DNA of 32,069 nucleotides, taken from positions 1 through 32,069 of the forward strand of contig NZ_JAPEMV010000017.1 in NCBI RefSeq assembly GCF_026342355.1, written 5' to 3'. This DNA comes from Streptomyces sp. NBC_00249 (GTDB taxonomy: Bacteria; Actinomycetota; Actinomycetes; Streptomycetales; Streptomycetaceae). A model generated the notes under the pieces. It ran no database searches and was not told the origin of the DNA. It was given only the letters and a program-made list of their open reading frames with translations. This document shows positions 7,582-15,724 of this stretch, piece after piece. Position 1 is the first letter of the stretch. Each line of letters opens with the position of its first letter. A program made the position numbers and the translations under genes.

Positions 7582-9183
7582 CTACCGGCGGCCCAGCCCA
7601 GCACGCACGCCGGCATCGGGACCGGTAGTCAGGTCCGTAGCATCCGGGGTGTCGGTCGGCTCGGGGTCGGGCAGCGCCTGGCAGGTCGCGTCGGGACCTG
7701 GGCCACCGCGTGGCAGAGCGCCGGCGGCCAGATATCTCGCCAGGTACTCGTCGATGCACGGGTTGCCGGGGCGAAGGCTGACGATGTGGTTGCCGCCGTG
7801 TTCCTCCACGACCAGGCGGGAGGCCGGCAGCAGCCGGTGCATCTCGAGGGCGCCCTCGTAGGGGGTGGCGGCGTCGTCCGTTGCCTGGATCAGAAGGGCG
7901 GGCGGGATCTTGGCATTGGCCACGTTGAGCGGCTTGAGGGACTTGACCGGCCAGAACGCGCAAGGGGCGTTGTACCAGGCATTGTTCCAGGCAAGGAAGG
8001 GTGCCTTGGCGTGCACTTCGGAGGTTTCGCGGTGCCAGGTACGCCAGTCGCGAGGCCAGCGGGCGTCGCGGCACTGCACCGCGGAGTAGACGGAGTAGAT
8101 GTTGTCGCCGGCGGAGTCGATGGCGCCCAGTTCCTCGTAGAGGTCCGCTAGGCCGGTCGTGTCACGGTCGTTGACGTAGGCGGCGAAAGCGTCTGCCATG
8201 GAGGGCCAGACGCCGTTGTTGTAGCCGCCGGCCAGGTAGGTGTCCTCCAGCTCTTGCGGCCCCACCTTGCCGCCTGCGGGCGCCGAGCGCATGTCCTCGC
8301 GCATCTGGTACCAGAGGGCCTCGACCTCGGCCGGGTCGGTGCCCAGGTGATAGACGTCGTCGTGTCGTGCCACCCATGCGGCGAACGCCTTGTGGCGGGC
8401 GTCGAAGGCGTAGTCCTGCGCGATGTTGTGGTCGTGCCACACAGCTGTCGGGCCGACGATGCTGTCCAGTGCTAGGCGTCGCACTCGCTCGGGGAAGAGC
8501 CGAGCGTAGACCGCGCCGAGGTAGGTCCCGTAGGAGTAACCGAGGTAGTTGATCTTCTTCGCGCCAAGCGCCGCCCGGATGACATCCATGTCCTTCGCGA
8601 TACTGATGGTGTTGATGTACGGAAGCACATCGGCGTACTTGCTGCCGCACGCCTTCGCAAAGGAGTGAGCCCGCTCGATGTTGGCCCGCTCCTCCTCGAC
8701 GCTGTGCGGTACCGAATCGGGGCGCACGGGGTCGAAGTAGCCGGGCTTGCAGTCCAGCGCCGGATCGCTGCTCCCGATTCCGCGCATATCGAAGCCCACC
8801 ACGTCGTACTGCGAGGCCACGTCCTCGGGCAGAGCGGAGGCGACGAAGCGTGCCAGGCTCAGCCCGCTCCCAAATCCACCGTTGACCAGCAGCGGGCCTT
8901 GGAATGTCGAGGACGTGTGCGGGGTCCGGTTCAGTGCCAGGGTGATCTCTCGTCCCCGCGGGCGGTCGTGGTCCAGCGGTACCTTCAACGAAGCACACTG
9001 CAGGCGCGGATGCGACTCGTCGCCGCACGCTGTCCAGGTGAGCGGCTCGGAGTGGGGGGAGGCCGGGTGCGCGGTCCGTGCCAGTTCGGCAGAGGAGGAC
9101 GCGTCCGCCTGCGACGGGACCGGCACGGCCAGGGTGGTAACCGACGCGGTGAGAGCGAGCGCCGCCATAACGGATCTCTTCAC
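7582..9183 (-). CDS. Secreted alpha/beta hydrolase, tripeptidyl aminopeptidase-like (Tap/SlpD/SlpE type)
   Basis: The 533-residue protein begins with a signal peptide (MKRSVMAALALTASVTTLAV then a polar stretch, cleavage likely near residue 27). The alpha/beta hydrolase fold follows: LLVNGGFGSGLSLA forms the oxyanion region, FDMRGIGSSDP the next strand and turn, and GYSYGTYLG the nucleophile elbow with Ser217. The acid is probably Asp437 in DDAATPYEG and the base His462 or His466 in EEHGGNHIVS. Several Cys pairs (Cys53/Cys63, Cys145/Cys179, Cys408/Cys476) fit an exported enzyme. Streptomyces relatives release tripeptides from the N-termini of extracellular proteins. GTG at 9183 is preceded by GAAGG six bases upstream. 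A Pro/Asp/Thr-rich tail ends the protein. It is the only clearly intact metabolic gene in the left half. Confidence 0.88.
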   Translation of the reverse strand: MKRSVMAALALTASVTTLAVPVPSQADASSSAELARTAHPASPHSEPLTWTACGDESHPRLQCASLKVPLDHDRPRGREITLALNRTPHTSSTFQGPLLVNGGFGSGLSLARFVASALPEDVASQYDVVGFDMRGIGSSDPALDCKPGYFDPVRPDSVPHSVEEERANIERAHSFAKACGSKYADVLPYINTISIAKDMDVIRAALGAKKINYLGYSYGTYLGAVYARLFPERVRRLALDSIVGPTAVWHDHNIAQDYAFDARHKAFAAWVARHDDVYHLGTDPAEVEALWYQMREDMRSAPAGGKVGPQELEDTYLAGGYNNGVWPSMADAFAAYVNDRDTTGLADLYEELGAIDSAGDNIYSVYSAVQCRDARWPRDWRTWHRETSEVHAKAPFLAWNNAWYNAPCAFWPVKSLKPLNVANAKIPPALLIQATDDAATPYEGALEMHRLLPASRLVVEEHGGNHIVSLRPGNPCIDEYLARYLAAGALPRGGPGPDATCQALPDPEPTDTPDATDLTTGPDAGVRAGLGRR

Positions 9184-9613
9184 TGGGCACCTTCAGGCAA
9201 CAAGGGACGGAGCCCGGAGCAGACGCACGGCAGGCCACGCCGGACGCGGGAGTGCCGATCCTCACACACACCTGACACTGCGTCACGCAACCTCAACGGC
9301 ACGCTCACCATGGCGCCCGCATCTCTCACCTGGCTGGACGCGCAGAGCGCCGAGCATCCGCATGCGCTCGAACTCGCCAGCAGCCGTCTCAGCCGCCCAG
9401 CTCGCCCGGTCAGCGGACCACCGCACCTCCGGCACTGCCTTACGAGTCCCGCCTCGTGATCCGCACCGGCAAGAAGCTCGGCCAGCATCGAGCCCCCGCG
9501 ACCGTCATGCGCATGCTGCGCGAGCACGACGAGCAGAAGGCTGCAGCCGCACAGGGCCCTCCGAAACAGGTCAGCGAGGGCCACCGGGAAAGCGACACTG
9601 CCGTCATTTCCCG
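9184..9613. other. Gap between the hydrolase gene and ISL3 unit A
   Basis: This 430-bp stretch holds the promoter region of the hydrolase gene. On the plus strand there is also a possible gene tail: from GTG at 9456 the frame reads VIRTGKKLGQHRAPATVMRM and LREHDEQKAAAAQG and runs into the left end of unit A, stopping at 9633-9635. It may be a host gene cut by the insertion. I do not recognise it, and the reading before 9456 is not convincing. Confidence 0.4.
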
Positions 9614-9634
9614 GGTTCTGGCTCACATTCCGTG
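9614..9634 (+). repeat. Left terminal inverted repeat of unit A
   Basis: Twenty-one bases matching 13690-13710 in reverse complement with no mismatch. The shared core GGTTCTGGCTCAC is also the end of unit B. Confidence 0.85.
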
Positions 9635-9711
9635 AATCACCACGCTGAGTGACGTTGGTCGGGCGGGCAGGACCTCGGGAAGCTGCCTGAAAATGATCCG
9701 TCCCCAGTGCG

Positions 9712-10656
9712 GTGTGGCTGACAGTTCGGCCCGTGGAAGAAGTGGTGCTCCGGCTGGAGGAGTTGCTGTTCCCGTCAATCGCAGATGTGGCTGTGCTGTC
9801 GGTCGACGTGAACGATGAGGCGGTGCGCATCGAGGCCCGAAGCACGGTGGCCGGGTCCGATTGTCCTGGCTGCGGGAGCTGGTCTCGGCGGATTCACAGC
9901 TCCTACCTGCGGTTTCCCGCTGATGTGCCCAGTGGGGGCGGACGGGTCGTCCTCTGTTTACGCGTCCGCCGGTTCCCCTGCCCGGTCGATTCCTGCGGGC
10001 GCCGGACCTTCGCCGAGCAGATGTCGGGGCTGACTCGTCGATACGGCTGGCGGACCGAGCGCCTGCGGTCGACGCTGGCCGAGGTCGGCCTCGCGCTCGC
10101 CGGTCGGGCCGGGGCCCGCATGGCGAGAGTCTTCGGCTTGTCCGTCAGCCGCAGCACGGTGCTGCGGCTGGTCGAAGCCTTGCCCGACCCGGAAGTTCCC
10201 GCCCCGCGCGTCGTCGGCGTCGATGAGTACGCGACCCGCAAGGGCCGCCACTACGGGACCGTCCTGGTCGACGTCGAAAGCCGGCGTCCGGTGGACCTGC
10301 TGCCCGACCGCGAAGCCTCCAGCCTGGCCGCTTGGCTCGCGAAGAGGCCAGGGGTCGAAGTGGTCTGCCGCGACCGGGCACCGTTCTTCGCCGAAGGCGC
10401 CACCGCCGGGGCGCCCCAGGCGGTGCAGGTGGCGGACAGGTGGCACCTCTGGCACAACCTGAGCGAAGCCGCTGAGCGTTGCGTGGCAGACCACCGCGGG
10501 TGCCTGCGGGTGCTGGCGCCAGATCCAGCCCAGACTGCCCCGAACCGGAGAAGTTCGAAGACCCGTCCGGCTCGCCGTGGCCTACGGGACATCGTTTCGC
10601 TGACCGGACGCGAGCCAAGCACGCGACCGTCCACGAACTGCTGGCAGGCGGGCTCA
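9712..10656 (+). pseudogene. ISL3 transposase of unit A, 5' part, frameshifted then interrupted
   Basis: The frame from GTG 9712 (or the in-frame GTG at 9733, VEEVVLRLEELL) matches the intact transposase at 13817 almost residue for residue through LRVLAPDPAQ. It includes the zinc-ribbon CPGCGSWSRRIHSSYL and CPVDSCGRRTFAEQ, the catalytic Asp in VVGVDEYATRKG and the one in VVCRDRAPFF. Near 10535 it has one C fewer than unit B, so the frame shifts, and the correct protein (PEPEKFEDPSGSPWPTGHRF) continues in the next frame. At 10656 it is cut inside HELLAGGLS by an IS5 element. It resumes at 12363. Confidence 0.9.
10654..10656. repeat. TCA target duplication, left copy, of the nested IS5 element
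   Basis: TCA precedes the left IS5 end here and follows the right end at 12363-12365. Joining across it restores GGGCTCAGTCGGAGG, which matches GGGCTCAGCCGGAGG of unit B. A TNA target fits several IS5 subgroups. Confidence 0.8.
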
Positions 10657-10802
10657 GTGCGTTGTGGCAAACCGGATTTCGTTCGAGGCATGCGGGCACG
10701 GGTGATCATCTGGACGGAGGTACGGGTGCGACCGTGGGCATGAAAGAACGGGCCCCATGGTAGTGACGCGGTTACGACACCCAGCACGCCCAAGGAAGCC
10801 CG

Positions 10803-11759
10803 TTGCCCGATCAGTTGAGCAGTATCTCTGTGTCTTCGTCCACCGCGGTCACTCCTGGGTGTGACTGCTACGTGCACCGGTTCGGTTCGATCGTTCCGGG
10901 GCGGCGGGCGGCCTGCTATCCGAGTGACATGACGGATGCGGAGTGGGCCGAGGTCCGTTCCGCGATGCCGGTGCCGGCCTGGCTCCTCAAGCAGGGCGGG
11001 CGTCCCGAGGGGTATTGCCACCGCGAAATACTCGATGCGGTGCGCTACCTGGTCGACAATGGTGTGAAGTGGATGGCTCTGCCGGTCGATTTCCCGTACT
11101 GGCGGGCGGTTTACGACTTCTTCCGCCGCTGGCGGGCCTACGACTACGTGCGTGAACTGCATGAACGGCTGCGTCGCACGGCCAGGGAACACGAAGGGCG
11201 GAACGCCGAGCCATCCGCGGGGATCATCGACAGTCAGTCGGTGGACGCCTCCGAGACCGTCGGTGCGGAAAGTCGCGGATACGACGGCGGGAAATCACGT
11301 GACGGGCGCAAGCGTCACATCCTGACCGACACCGAGGGCCTGCTCCTGGAGGTCACTGTGACCACAGCCGATGTGCACGACTCCAAGGCCGCTCCCGCGC
11401 TGCTGGAGACATTCATGGACCAGCCGCGCCGGCTGCTGAAACTGGTGTGGGTCGACAGCGCCTACCAGGGCCCTGCCCTGGCCAAGGCGTTCGCCCGGCA
11501 CGGAGTGCGGATCGAGGTCGTGCGCCGATCCGACGGACACCGCGGATTTGTCGTGCTGGCCCGCAGGTGGGTGGTGGAGCGAACGCTGAGCTGGCTCTCC
11601 CGCTCACGCCGCCTCAACCGCGACCACGAACGCCGCCTCGACCACCACGCCCAGATGGTGTGGTGGGCCGCTGTGATCAGGCTGTCCCGGCGCCTGGCCG
11701 CGGACGCCCCGCGCTGGCCGGAGAAGCGTCCCGGCCGACTGCCCCGGGCGCGGGCATGA
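10803..11759 (+). CDS. IS5 family transposase
   Basis: The N-terminal DUF4096-like domain (YPSDMTDAEWAEVRSAMPVP, then REILDAVRYLVDNGVKWMAL and YWRAVYDFFRRWRA) is followed by a DDE_Tnp_1-type core. The catalytic Asp residues are in AGIIDSQSVDAS and LKLVWVDSAYQGP and the Glu is in RWVVERTLSWLSRSRRLN. Length fits the family. The frame opens at a TTG (10803); the real start may be further in, for example near VHRFGSIVPGRR (GTG 10872) or the ATG before TDAEW at 10929. No frameshift is visible, so this copy could be active. Confidence 0.9.
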   Translation: MPDQLSSISVSSSTAVTPGCDCYVHRFGSIVPGRRAACYPSDMTDAEWAEVRSAMPVPAWLLKQGGRPEGYCHREILDAVRYLVDNGVKWMALPVDFPYWRAVYDFFRRWRAYDYVRELHERLRRTAREHEGRNAEPSAGIIDSQSVDASETVGAESRGYDGGKSRDGRKRHILTDTEGLLLEVTVTTADVHDSKAAPALLETFMDQPRRLLKLVWVDSAYQGPALAKAFARHGVRIEVVRRSDGHRGFVVLARRWVVERTLSWLSRSRRLNRDHERRLDHHAQMVWWAAVIRLSRRLAADAPRWPEKRPGRLPRARA

Positions 11760-12243
11760 ACCGTCCGTCCTTCGCCCGCACCAGCCAGCCCCGCTTCTCC
11801 AGCACGTAGGCACGGTGCCGGATCTTCTCCACCTCGTTCTTGATCTCCGCTTCCCGGCCCACCGCCCGCGTCAGCTCCACTCCGTTCACCGGCCCCGAGG
11901 CAGCCACCACCGCGGCGAACACCTCCCGATACAGGCCGCTGAGCACCTCTTCACCCATGCCCGATCGCCGCACCGGCGGCCTCTCGCCATGCCCCGCGCC
12001 GGGGCCGCTCGATCCCACGGCGGCAGCCGTCTCACCACCAGACGGCACGGAAACCGGCGTAATCACGGGGCTCTCCTCGGCCAGCACCGACACGAGTTCC
12101 TCACGCCCCACCCGGGCCCGCTCGACTCGCTCCCGCGCGGCATCCACCTCCGCCTGAGCCTGCTCCAGGACCTCCGTCCAGGACTCCAGATCCTGCCTCG
12201 CCCGCGCCTCACGCTGTTCCATCAACCCCAACACCGACGGCAT
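11677..12243 (-). CDS. IS5 passenger protein: coiled coil plus small winged-helix-like region, function unknown
   Basis: The 188-residue protein begins MPSVLGLMEQREARARQDLE with a strong ribosome site (GAGGAGG four bases before the ATG at 12243). Residues about 8-55 form a charged coiled coil (EARARQDLESWTEVLEQAQA, EVDAARERVERARVGREELV). A Pro/Gly/Ser-rich linker follows, then a folded region (GLYREVFAAVVAASGPVNGV, ELTRAVGREAEIKNEVEKIR, AYVLEKRGWLVRAKDGRFMP). That region resembles a winged helix ending in a wing (VRAKDGRF), like helper proteins in other actinobacterial elements. It lies wholly within the IS5 inverted repeats and overlaps the transposase tail by 83 bp in convergent orientation. 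A role in binding element DNA or regulating transposition is inference. Confidence 0.7.
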   Translation of the reverse strand: MPSVLGLMEQREARARQDLESWTEVLEQAQAEVDAARERVERARVGREELVSVLAEESPVITPVSVPSGGETAAAVGSSGPGAGHGERPPVRRSGMGEEVLSGLYREVFAAVVAASGPVNGVELTRAVGREAEIKNEVEKIRHRAYVLEKRGWLVRAKDGRFMPAPGAVGRDASPASAGRPRPGAGTA

Positions 12244-12362
12244 CGCACCCTCCTCGATCCATAACAAGCCGTCCGCTGCCTGCCCCTACCCCGCCCCGGT
12301 CATGCCCCGCACACGAAGAAGTCCCTGCTCATCGAACAGGGACTCCCTTTGCCACAACGCAC

Positions 12363-13042
12363 TCAGTCGGAGGGCGATCGGCCGCCAGCTCCGCATGACC
12401 TCCCGCACCGTCAAGCTCCTCGCCGACGCTGCTACCCCGGAGGACCTGTTCCGCGGGCAGTGGCAAGGTCGGCCGTCCAAGCTGGACGCGTTCAAGCCCT
12501 ACCTGGATGACCGCTGGAACCAGGGCTGCACCAACGCCTGGACGGTATGGGAGGAGATCGCGCCACTCGGCTATCAGGGCAGCTACCAGCGCGTTCGCAC
12601 CTACTTCCGGGAGAAACGGACCTCTCCCAACCCGATCACAGTTCGTCCACCGTCACCCCGCGTCGTCGCCGGCTGGATCCTCCGGCGCCCCGAGACCCTC
12701 CCAGAGACCGACCATCTTCGGCTCAAGGCCGTCCTGGTCCAATGCCCCGAACGCGACGCCCTCACCACGCACGTCCGGTCCTTCGCCCAGATGCTCACCG
12801 AGCGCCAGGGGGAACGGCTGCCGCAGTGGCTGGACGCCGTCCGGCGCGACGACCTCCCCAGCCTCCACACCCTCGCCGCGGGCATCGAACGTGACCGCGA
12901 TGCCGTCATCGCCGGGCTCACCCTGCCCTGGAGTTCCGGCGTCGTCGAAGGACACGTCAACCGGATCAAGATGCTCAAACGCCAAATGTTCGGCCGCGCC
13001 GGCTTCGCCCTCCTGCGGAAGAGAGTCCTCCTGGCCAGCTGA
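12363..13042 (+). pseudogene. ISL3 transposase of unit A, 3' part
   Basis: After the nested element the frame resumes as SRRAIGRQLRMTSRTVKLLA and runs through WQGRPSKLDAFKPYLDDRWN, RPPSPRVVAGWILRRPET and the catalytic Glu region (LPWSSGVVEGHVNRIKMLKR) to a stop at 13040-13042. It parallels residues of the intact protein at 13817 apart from scattered substitutions, and the last residues differ (LLAS against LLYS). Not functional alone because the N-terminal DNA-binding part and the first catalytic residues are cut off. Confidence 0.9.
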
Positions 13043-13085
13043 CCACCGCCCCCCATAGGGTGACGGGGACGAGAGAAGATGCATC

Positions 13086-13673
13086 ATGGATCCCCGCATA
13101 CCCCGCCTGCGTCGCAAGCTGGCCGCGATCCCGTTCCAACCCCTGCGCAGCCACTCCTTCGGGGAAGAGCAACACGAGTTTCACCTCGGTCCGAAGCTGG
13201 CGGAAGCACGCGTCGCTGCGTTTGAGGCCGAGCACGACATCGTCCTGCCCGATGCCTATCGGCAGTTCCTCACGCAGATCGGCGGCTCAGGCGCGGCGCC
13301 GTTCTACGGCCTCATGCCGCTGGAGCGGTGTTCCCTGCTGGTCATGAATCCGCGCGGGGAACCAGGGGCACCCCGCAGCTTCAACGGCACAGGATCCGGG
13401 ACTCACGAACGCGACCTGTTCCTCCACGTGATCGAAATGGGCTGTACCGACGTATGCGTCATCGCGGTGACCGGTCCCCTCACCGGCCGCGTCCTCATCG
13501 GCAACGGCGACGGCTACTGGGGCCCCAACGTCTCCTCCGCCACCGATTTCCTCGACTGGTACGAACGCTGGCTCAACCACATGAGCGCCGGACGCGACAA
13601 CCGGGCCCTGGAACTCACCTCACCCCAGCTTCGCGCCCATCCCGACAGGCATCGCATGGCCCCGAAGATCTGA
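13086..13673 (+). CDS. SMI1/KNR4 family protein, cargo of ISL3 unit A
   Basis: The 195-residue protein has the SMI1/KNR4 signature: RVAAFEAEHDIVLPDAYRQF, LTQIGGSGAAPFYGLMPLER, and a C-terminal ATDFLDWYERWLNH. The central SGTHERDLFLHVIEMGCTDV, CVIAVTGPLTGRVLIGNGDG and YWGPN fit bacterial members that hold SUKH-type folds. SUKH proteins are commonly immunity proteins to polymorphic toxins, but this class also includes members with unknown roles. No toxin gene is adjacent. The gene starts 43 bp after the transposase stop on the same strand and ends 17 bp before the right terminal repeat of unit A, so it lies inside the transposon. GAGAGAAG upstream of the ATG at 13086 may be the ribosome site. 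Confidence 0.85.
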   Translation: MDPRIPRLRRKLAAIPFQPLRSHSFGEEQHEFHLGPKLAEARVAAFEAEHDIVLPDAYRQFLTQIGGSGAAPFYGLMPLERCSLLVMNPRGEPGAPRSFNGTGSGTHERDLFLHVIEMGCTDVCVIAVTGPLTGRVLIGNGDGYWGPNVSSATDFLDWYERWLNHMSAGRDNRALELTSPQLRAHPDRHRMAPKI

Positions 13674-13689
13674 CTCTCCGTAACAGCTA

Positions 13690-13738
13690 CACGGAATGTG
13701 AGCCAGAACCGTTCTCGGGTTCTGGCTCACTTTCCGTG
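13690..13738. repeat. Head-to-head junction of unit A right end and unit B left end
   Basis: The right repeat of A (13690-13710) and the left repeat of B (from 13718) are separated by GTTCTCG and form a nearly perfect palindrome of about 49 bases with a seven-base loop. The only mismatch within the arms is the A/T that distinguishes the two units. It could fold into a strong hairpin in RNA and act as a terminator for the SMI1/KNR4 gene. Confidence 0.85.
13710..13717. repeat. 8-bp target duplication of unit B, left copy (CGTTCTCG)
   Basis: CGTTCTCG immediately precedes the left end of unit B and recurs at 16919-16926 directly after its right end. Eight bases is the usual ISL3 duplication length. 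The first C is also the last base of unit A, so B inserted at the very edge of A. Confidence 0.85.
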
Positions 13739-13816
13739 GAGCATGCACTCTGGGTGACGGTTGTCGGGCGAATGGGCCCTGGGGAAGTTGCCCTGAATTG
13801 ACCCGTCCCGGGTGCG

Positions 13817-15439
13817 GTGTGGCTGACAGTTCGGCCCGTGGAAGAAGTGGTGCTCCGGCTGGAGGAGTTGCTGTTCCCGTCGATCGCGGACGTGGCGGTG
13901 CTGTCCGTCGCCGTGAACGACGAGGCTGTACGCATCGAGGCCCGAAGCACGGTGGCTGGGGCCATCTGTCCCGGGTGTGGGAGCCGGTCACGGCGGATCC
14001 ACAGCTCCTACCTGCGCTTTCCCGCTGATGTCCCCAGCGGAGGCAGACGGGTCGCTCTCTGTTTACGCGTCCGCCGGTTCCTCTGCCCGGTCATCTCGTG
14101 CGGGCGGCGGACCTTCGCCGAACAGCTGCCGGGCTTGACCCGTCGGTACGGCCGGCGGACCGAGCGCCTGCGGTCGACGCTGGCCGCGGTCGGCCTCGCG
14201 CTCGCCGGCCGGGCCGGTGCCCGCATGGCGAGAGTCTTCGGCGTGGCCGTCAGCCGCAGCACCGTGCTGAGGCTGGTCGAAGCCTTACCTGACCCGGAAG
14301 CTCCGGCCCCGCGCGTGGTTGGCGTCGATGAGTACGCGACCCGCAAGGGCCGCCACTACGGGACCGTCCTGGTCGACGTCGAAAGCCGTAGGCCGGTGGA
14401 CCTACTGCCCGACCGCGAGGCTTCCAGCCTGGCCGCTTGGCTCGCGAAACGGCCCACGGTGGAGGTGGCCTGCCGCGATCGTGCACCGTTCTTCGCCGAA
14501 GGCGCCACCGCAGGGGCGCCCCAGGCGGTGCAGGTAGCGGACCGGTGGCACCTTTGGCACAACCTCAGCGAAGCCGCCGAGCGATGTGTCGCAGACCACC
14601 GTGGATGCCTGCGGGTGCTGGCGCCGGATCCGGCCCAGTCCGCCCCCGAGCCGGAGAAGTTCGAAGACCCGTCCGGCTCACCCTGGCCCACAGGACACCG
14701 GTTCGCCGACCGCACCCGCGCCAAGCACGCGACCGTCCACGAACTACTGGCCGCCGGGCTCAGCCGGAGGGCGATCGGCCGCCAACTCCGTATGACCTCC
14801 CGCACCGTCAAACTCTTGGCCGATGCAGCCACCCCGGAGGAACTGTTCCACGGGCAGTGGCAGGGCCGGCCGTCCAAACTCGACGCCTTCAAGCCCTACC
14901 TGGATGACCGCTGGAACCAGGGCTGCACGAACGCCTGGACCGTGTGGGAAGAGATCGTGCCGCTCGGCTACCAGGGCAGCTACCAGCGGGTTCGCGCCTA
15001 CTTCCGGGAGAAGCGGCTCTCGCCGGGCTGCGTCACAGCTCGGCCACCGTCACCCCGCGTCGTCGCCGGATGGATCCTTCGCCGACCGGAGACCCTCAAC
15101 GAGACGGAGCACCTTCGGCTCAAAGCCGTTCTGGTCCACTGCCCTGAACTGGAGGCCCTCACCGGTCACGTCCGCTCCTTCGGCCAGATGCTCACTGAGC
15201 GCCAGGGCGAACGGCTGCCGCAGTGGCTCGATGCCGTCCGGCGAGACGACCTCCCCGGCCTCCACACACTCGCCGCAGGCATCGACCGTGACCGCGATGC
15301 GGTCATCGCCGGCCTCACCCTGCCCTGGAGCTCAGGCGTCGTCGAAGGCCACGTCAACCGAATCAAGATGCTCAAACGCCAGATGTTCGGCCGGGCCGGC
15401 TTCGCCCTTCTCCGCAAACGCGTCCTGCTCTATTCGTAA
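13817..15439 (+). CDS. ISL3 family transposase of unit B, intact
   Basis: The 540-residue protein has an N-terminal zinc-ribbon (CPGCGSRSRRIHSSYLRFPA, CPVISCGRRTFAEQ) and a helix-turn-helix in ARMARVFGVAVSRSTVLRLV. DDE residues are likely in VVGVDEYATRKG (Asp), VACRDRAPFF (Asp) and LPWSSGVVEGHVNRIK (Glu). A second helix-turn-helix-like segment is GLSRRAIGRQLRMTSRTVKL. Start is GTG 13817 or the in-frame GTG 13838 (VEEVVLRLEELLFPSIAD), which I think more likely. Unlike its homologue in unit A it has no frameshift or insertion, so it could mobilise both units, whose terminal sequences differ by one or two bases. Confidence 0.93.
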   Translation: MWLTVRPVEEVVLRLEELLFPSIADVAVLSVAVNDEAVRIEARSTVAGAICPGCGSRSRRIHSSYLRFPADVPSGGRRVALCLRVRRFLCPVISCGRRTFAEQLPGLTRRYGRRTERLRSTLAAVGLALAGRAGARMARVFGVAVSRSTVLRLVEALPDPEAPAPRVVGVDEYATRKGRHYGTVLVDVESRRPVDLLPDREASSLAAWLAKRPTVEVACRDRAPFFAEGATAGAPQAVQVADRWHLWHNLSEAAERCVADHRGCLRVLAPDPAQSAPEPEKFEDPSGSPWPTGHRFADRTRAKHATVHELLAAGLSRRAIGRQLRMTSRTVKLLADAATPEELFHGQWQGRPSKLDAFKPYLDDRWNQGCTNAWTVWEEIVPLGYQGSYQRVRAYFREKRLSPGCVTARPPSPRVVAGWILRRPETLNETEHLRLKAVLVHCPELEALTGHVRSFGQMLTERQGERLPQWLDAVRRDDLPGLHTLAAGIDRDRDAVIAGLTLPWSSGVVEGHVNRIKMLKRQMFGRAGFALLRKRVLLYS

Positions 15440-15460
15440 AGCACAGGTCAGACCCCATCC

Positions 15461-15724
15461 TCAAGGAGCCCGAAGCCCTTCCGGGAACCCCTCCAGGAAC
15501 TCGCGCCGCGCTGGGTCGGACTCGGCGTCGGCCATCGTCCCAAGCAGTTCGATCAACTCGTTCCGCTGTGCGCTCGACAACTTGCTCACCAAGTGAGCGA
15601 CGCCCTCCATGACCTTGACGGCGTCGTCCGGATCCATCTGCTCGTCTTCACTGCGCTCGACGAGCCACAGGACATCGACGACCTCGGGGCACAGCAGTCA
15701 GCGGCTATCGGTGAGAACGATCAT
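15461..15724 (-). pseudogene. Small hypothetical gene with an in-frame TGA at codon 9
   Basis: From the ATG at 15724 the frame reads MIVLTDSR, then TGA (15698-15700), then LLCPEVVDVLWLVERSEDEQ, MDPDDAVKVMEGVAHLVSKL, SSAQRNELIELLGTMADAES and DPARREFLEGFPEGLRAP to a stop at 15461-15463. TGG to TGA at codon 9 explains the break; a Trp is present at this spot in the partial copy at 16716 (MIVLTDNRW). The open part is acidic and helical. It may use the internal ATG at codon 30. I do not know its function. It lies inside unit B, head-on to the transposase. Confidence 0.6.

Larger units (their letters stand above)
10657..12362 (+). mobile_element. IS5-family insertion sequence with passenger gene, 1706 bp
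   Basis: The ends GTGCGTTGTGGCAAA (10657-10671) and its reverse complement (12348-12362) are perfect 15-base inverted repeats flanked by a TCA duplication. The element sits inside the unit A transposase gene; the uninterrupted homologue at 13817 shows the empty site precisely. It contains a DDE transposase on the plus strand and a convergent minus-strand gene that overlaps the transposase 3' end by 83 bp. Confidence 0.9.
9614..13710 (+). mobile_element. ISL3-family cargo transposon, unit A (with SMI1/KNR4 gene, interrupted by an IS5 element)
   Basis: Left end 9614-9634 (GGTTCTGGCTCACATTCC...) and right end 13690-13710 are exact reverse complements over 21 bases. Both carry ACATTCC, where unit B has ACTTTCC. 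Inside, in order, are a 5' transposase half, a nested IS5 element (10657-12362), the 3' transposase half, and a SMI1/KNR4 gene ending 17 bp before the right repeat. Removing the nested element and one TCA gives a unit of about 2.39 kb. Eight-base flanks (ATTTCCCG and GTTCTCG plus T after removing unit B) do not match, so no target duplication is seen. The element is dead: the transposase has both an insertion and a frameshift. Confidence 0.82.

Noticed and set aside
8162..9286. 374-residue minus-strand frame overlapping the secreted hydrolase
   Set aside because: It is Arg/Gly-rich and a frame shadow of the hydrolase, whose frame has a signal peptide and catalytic residues.
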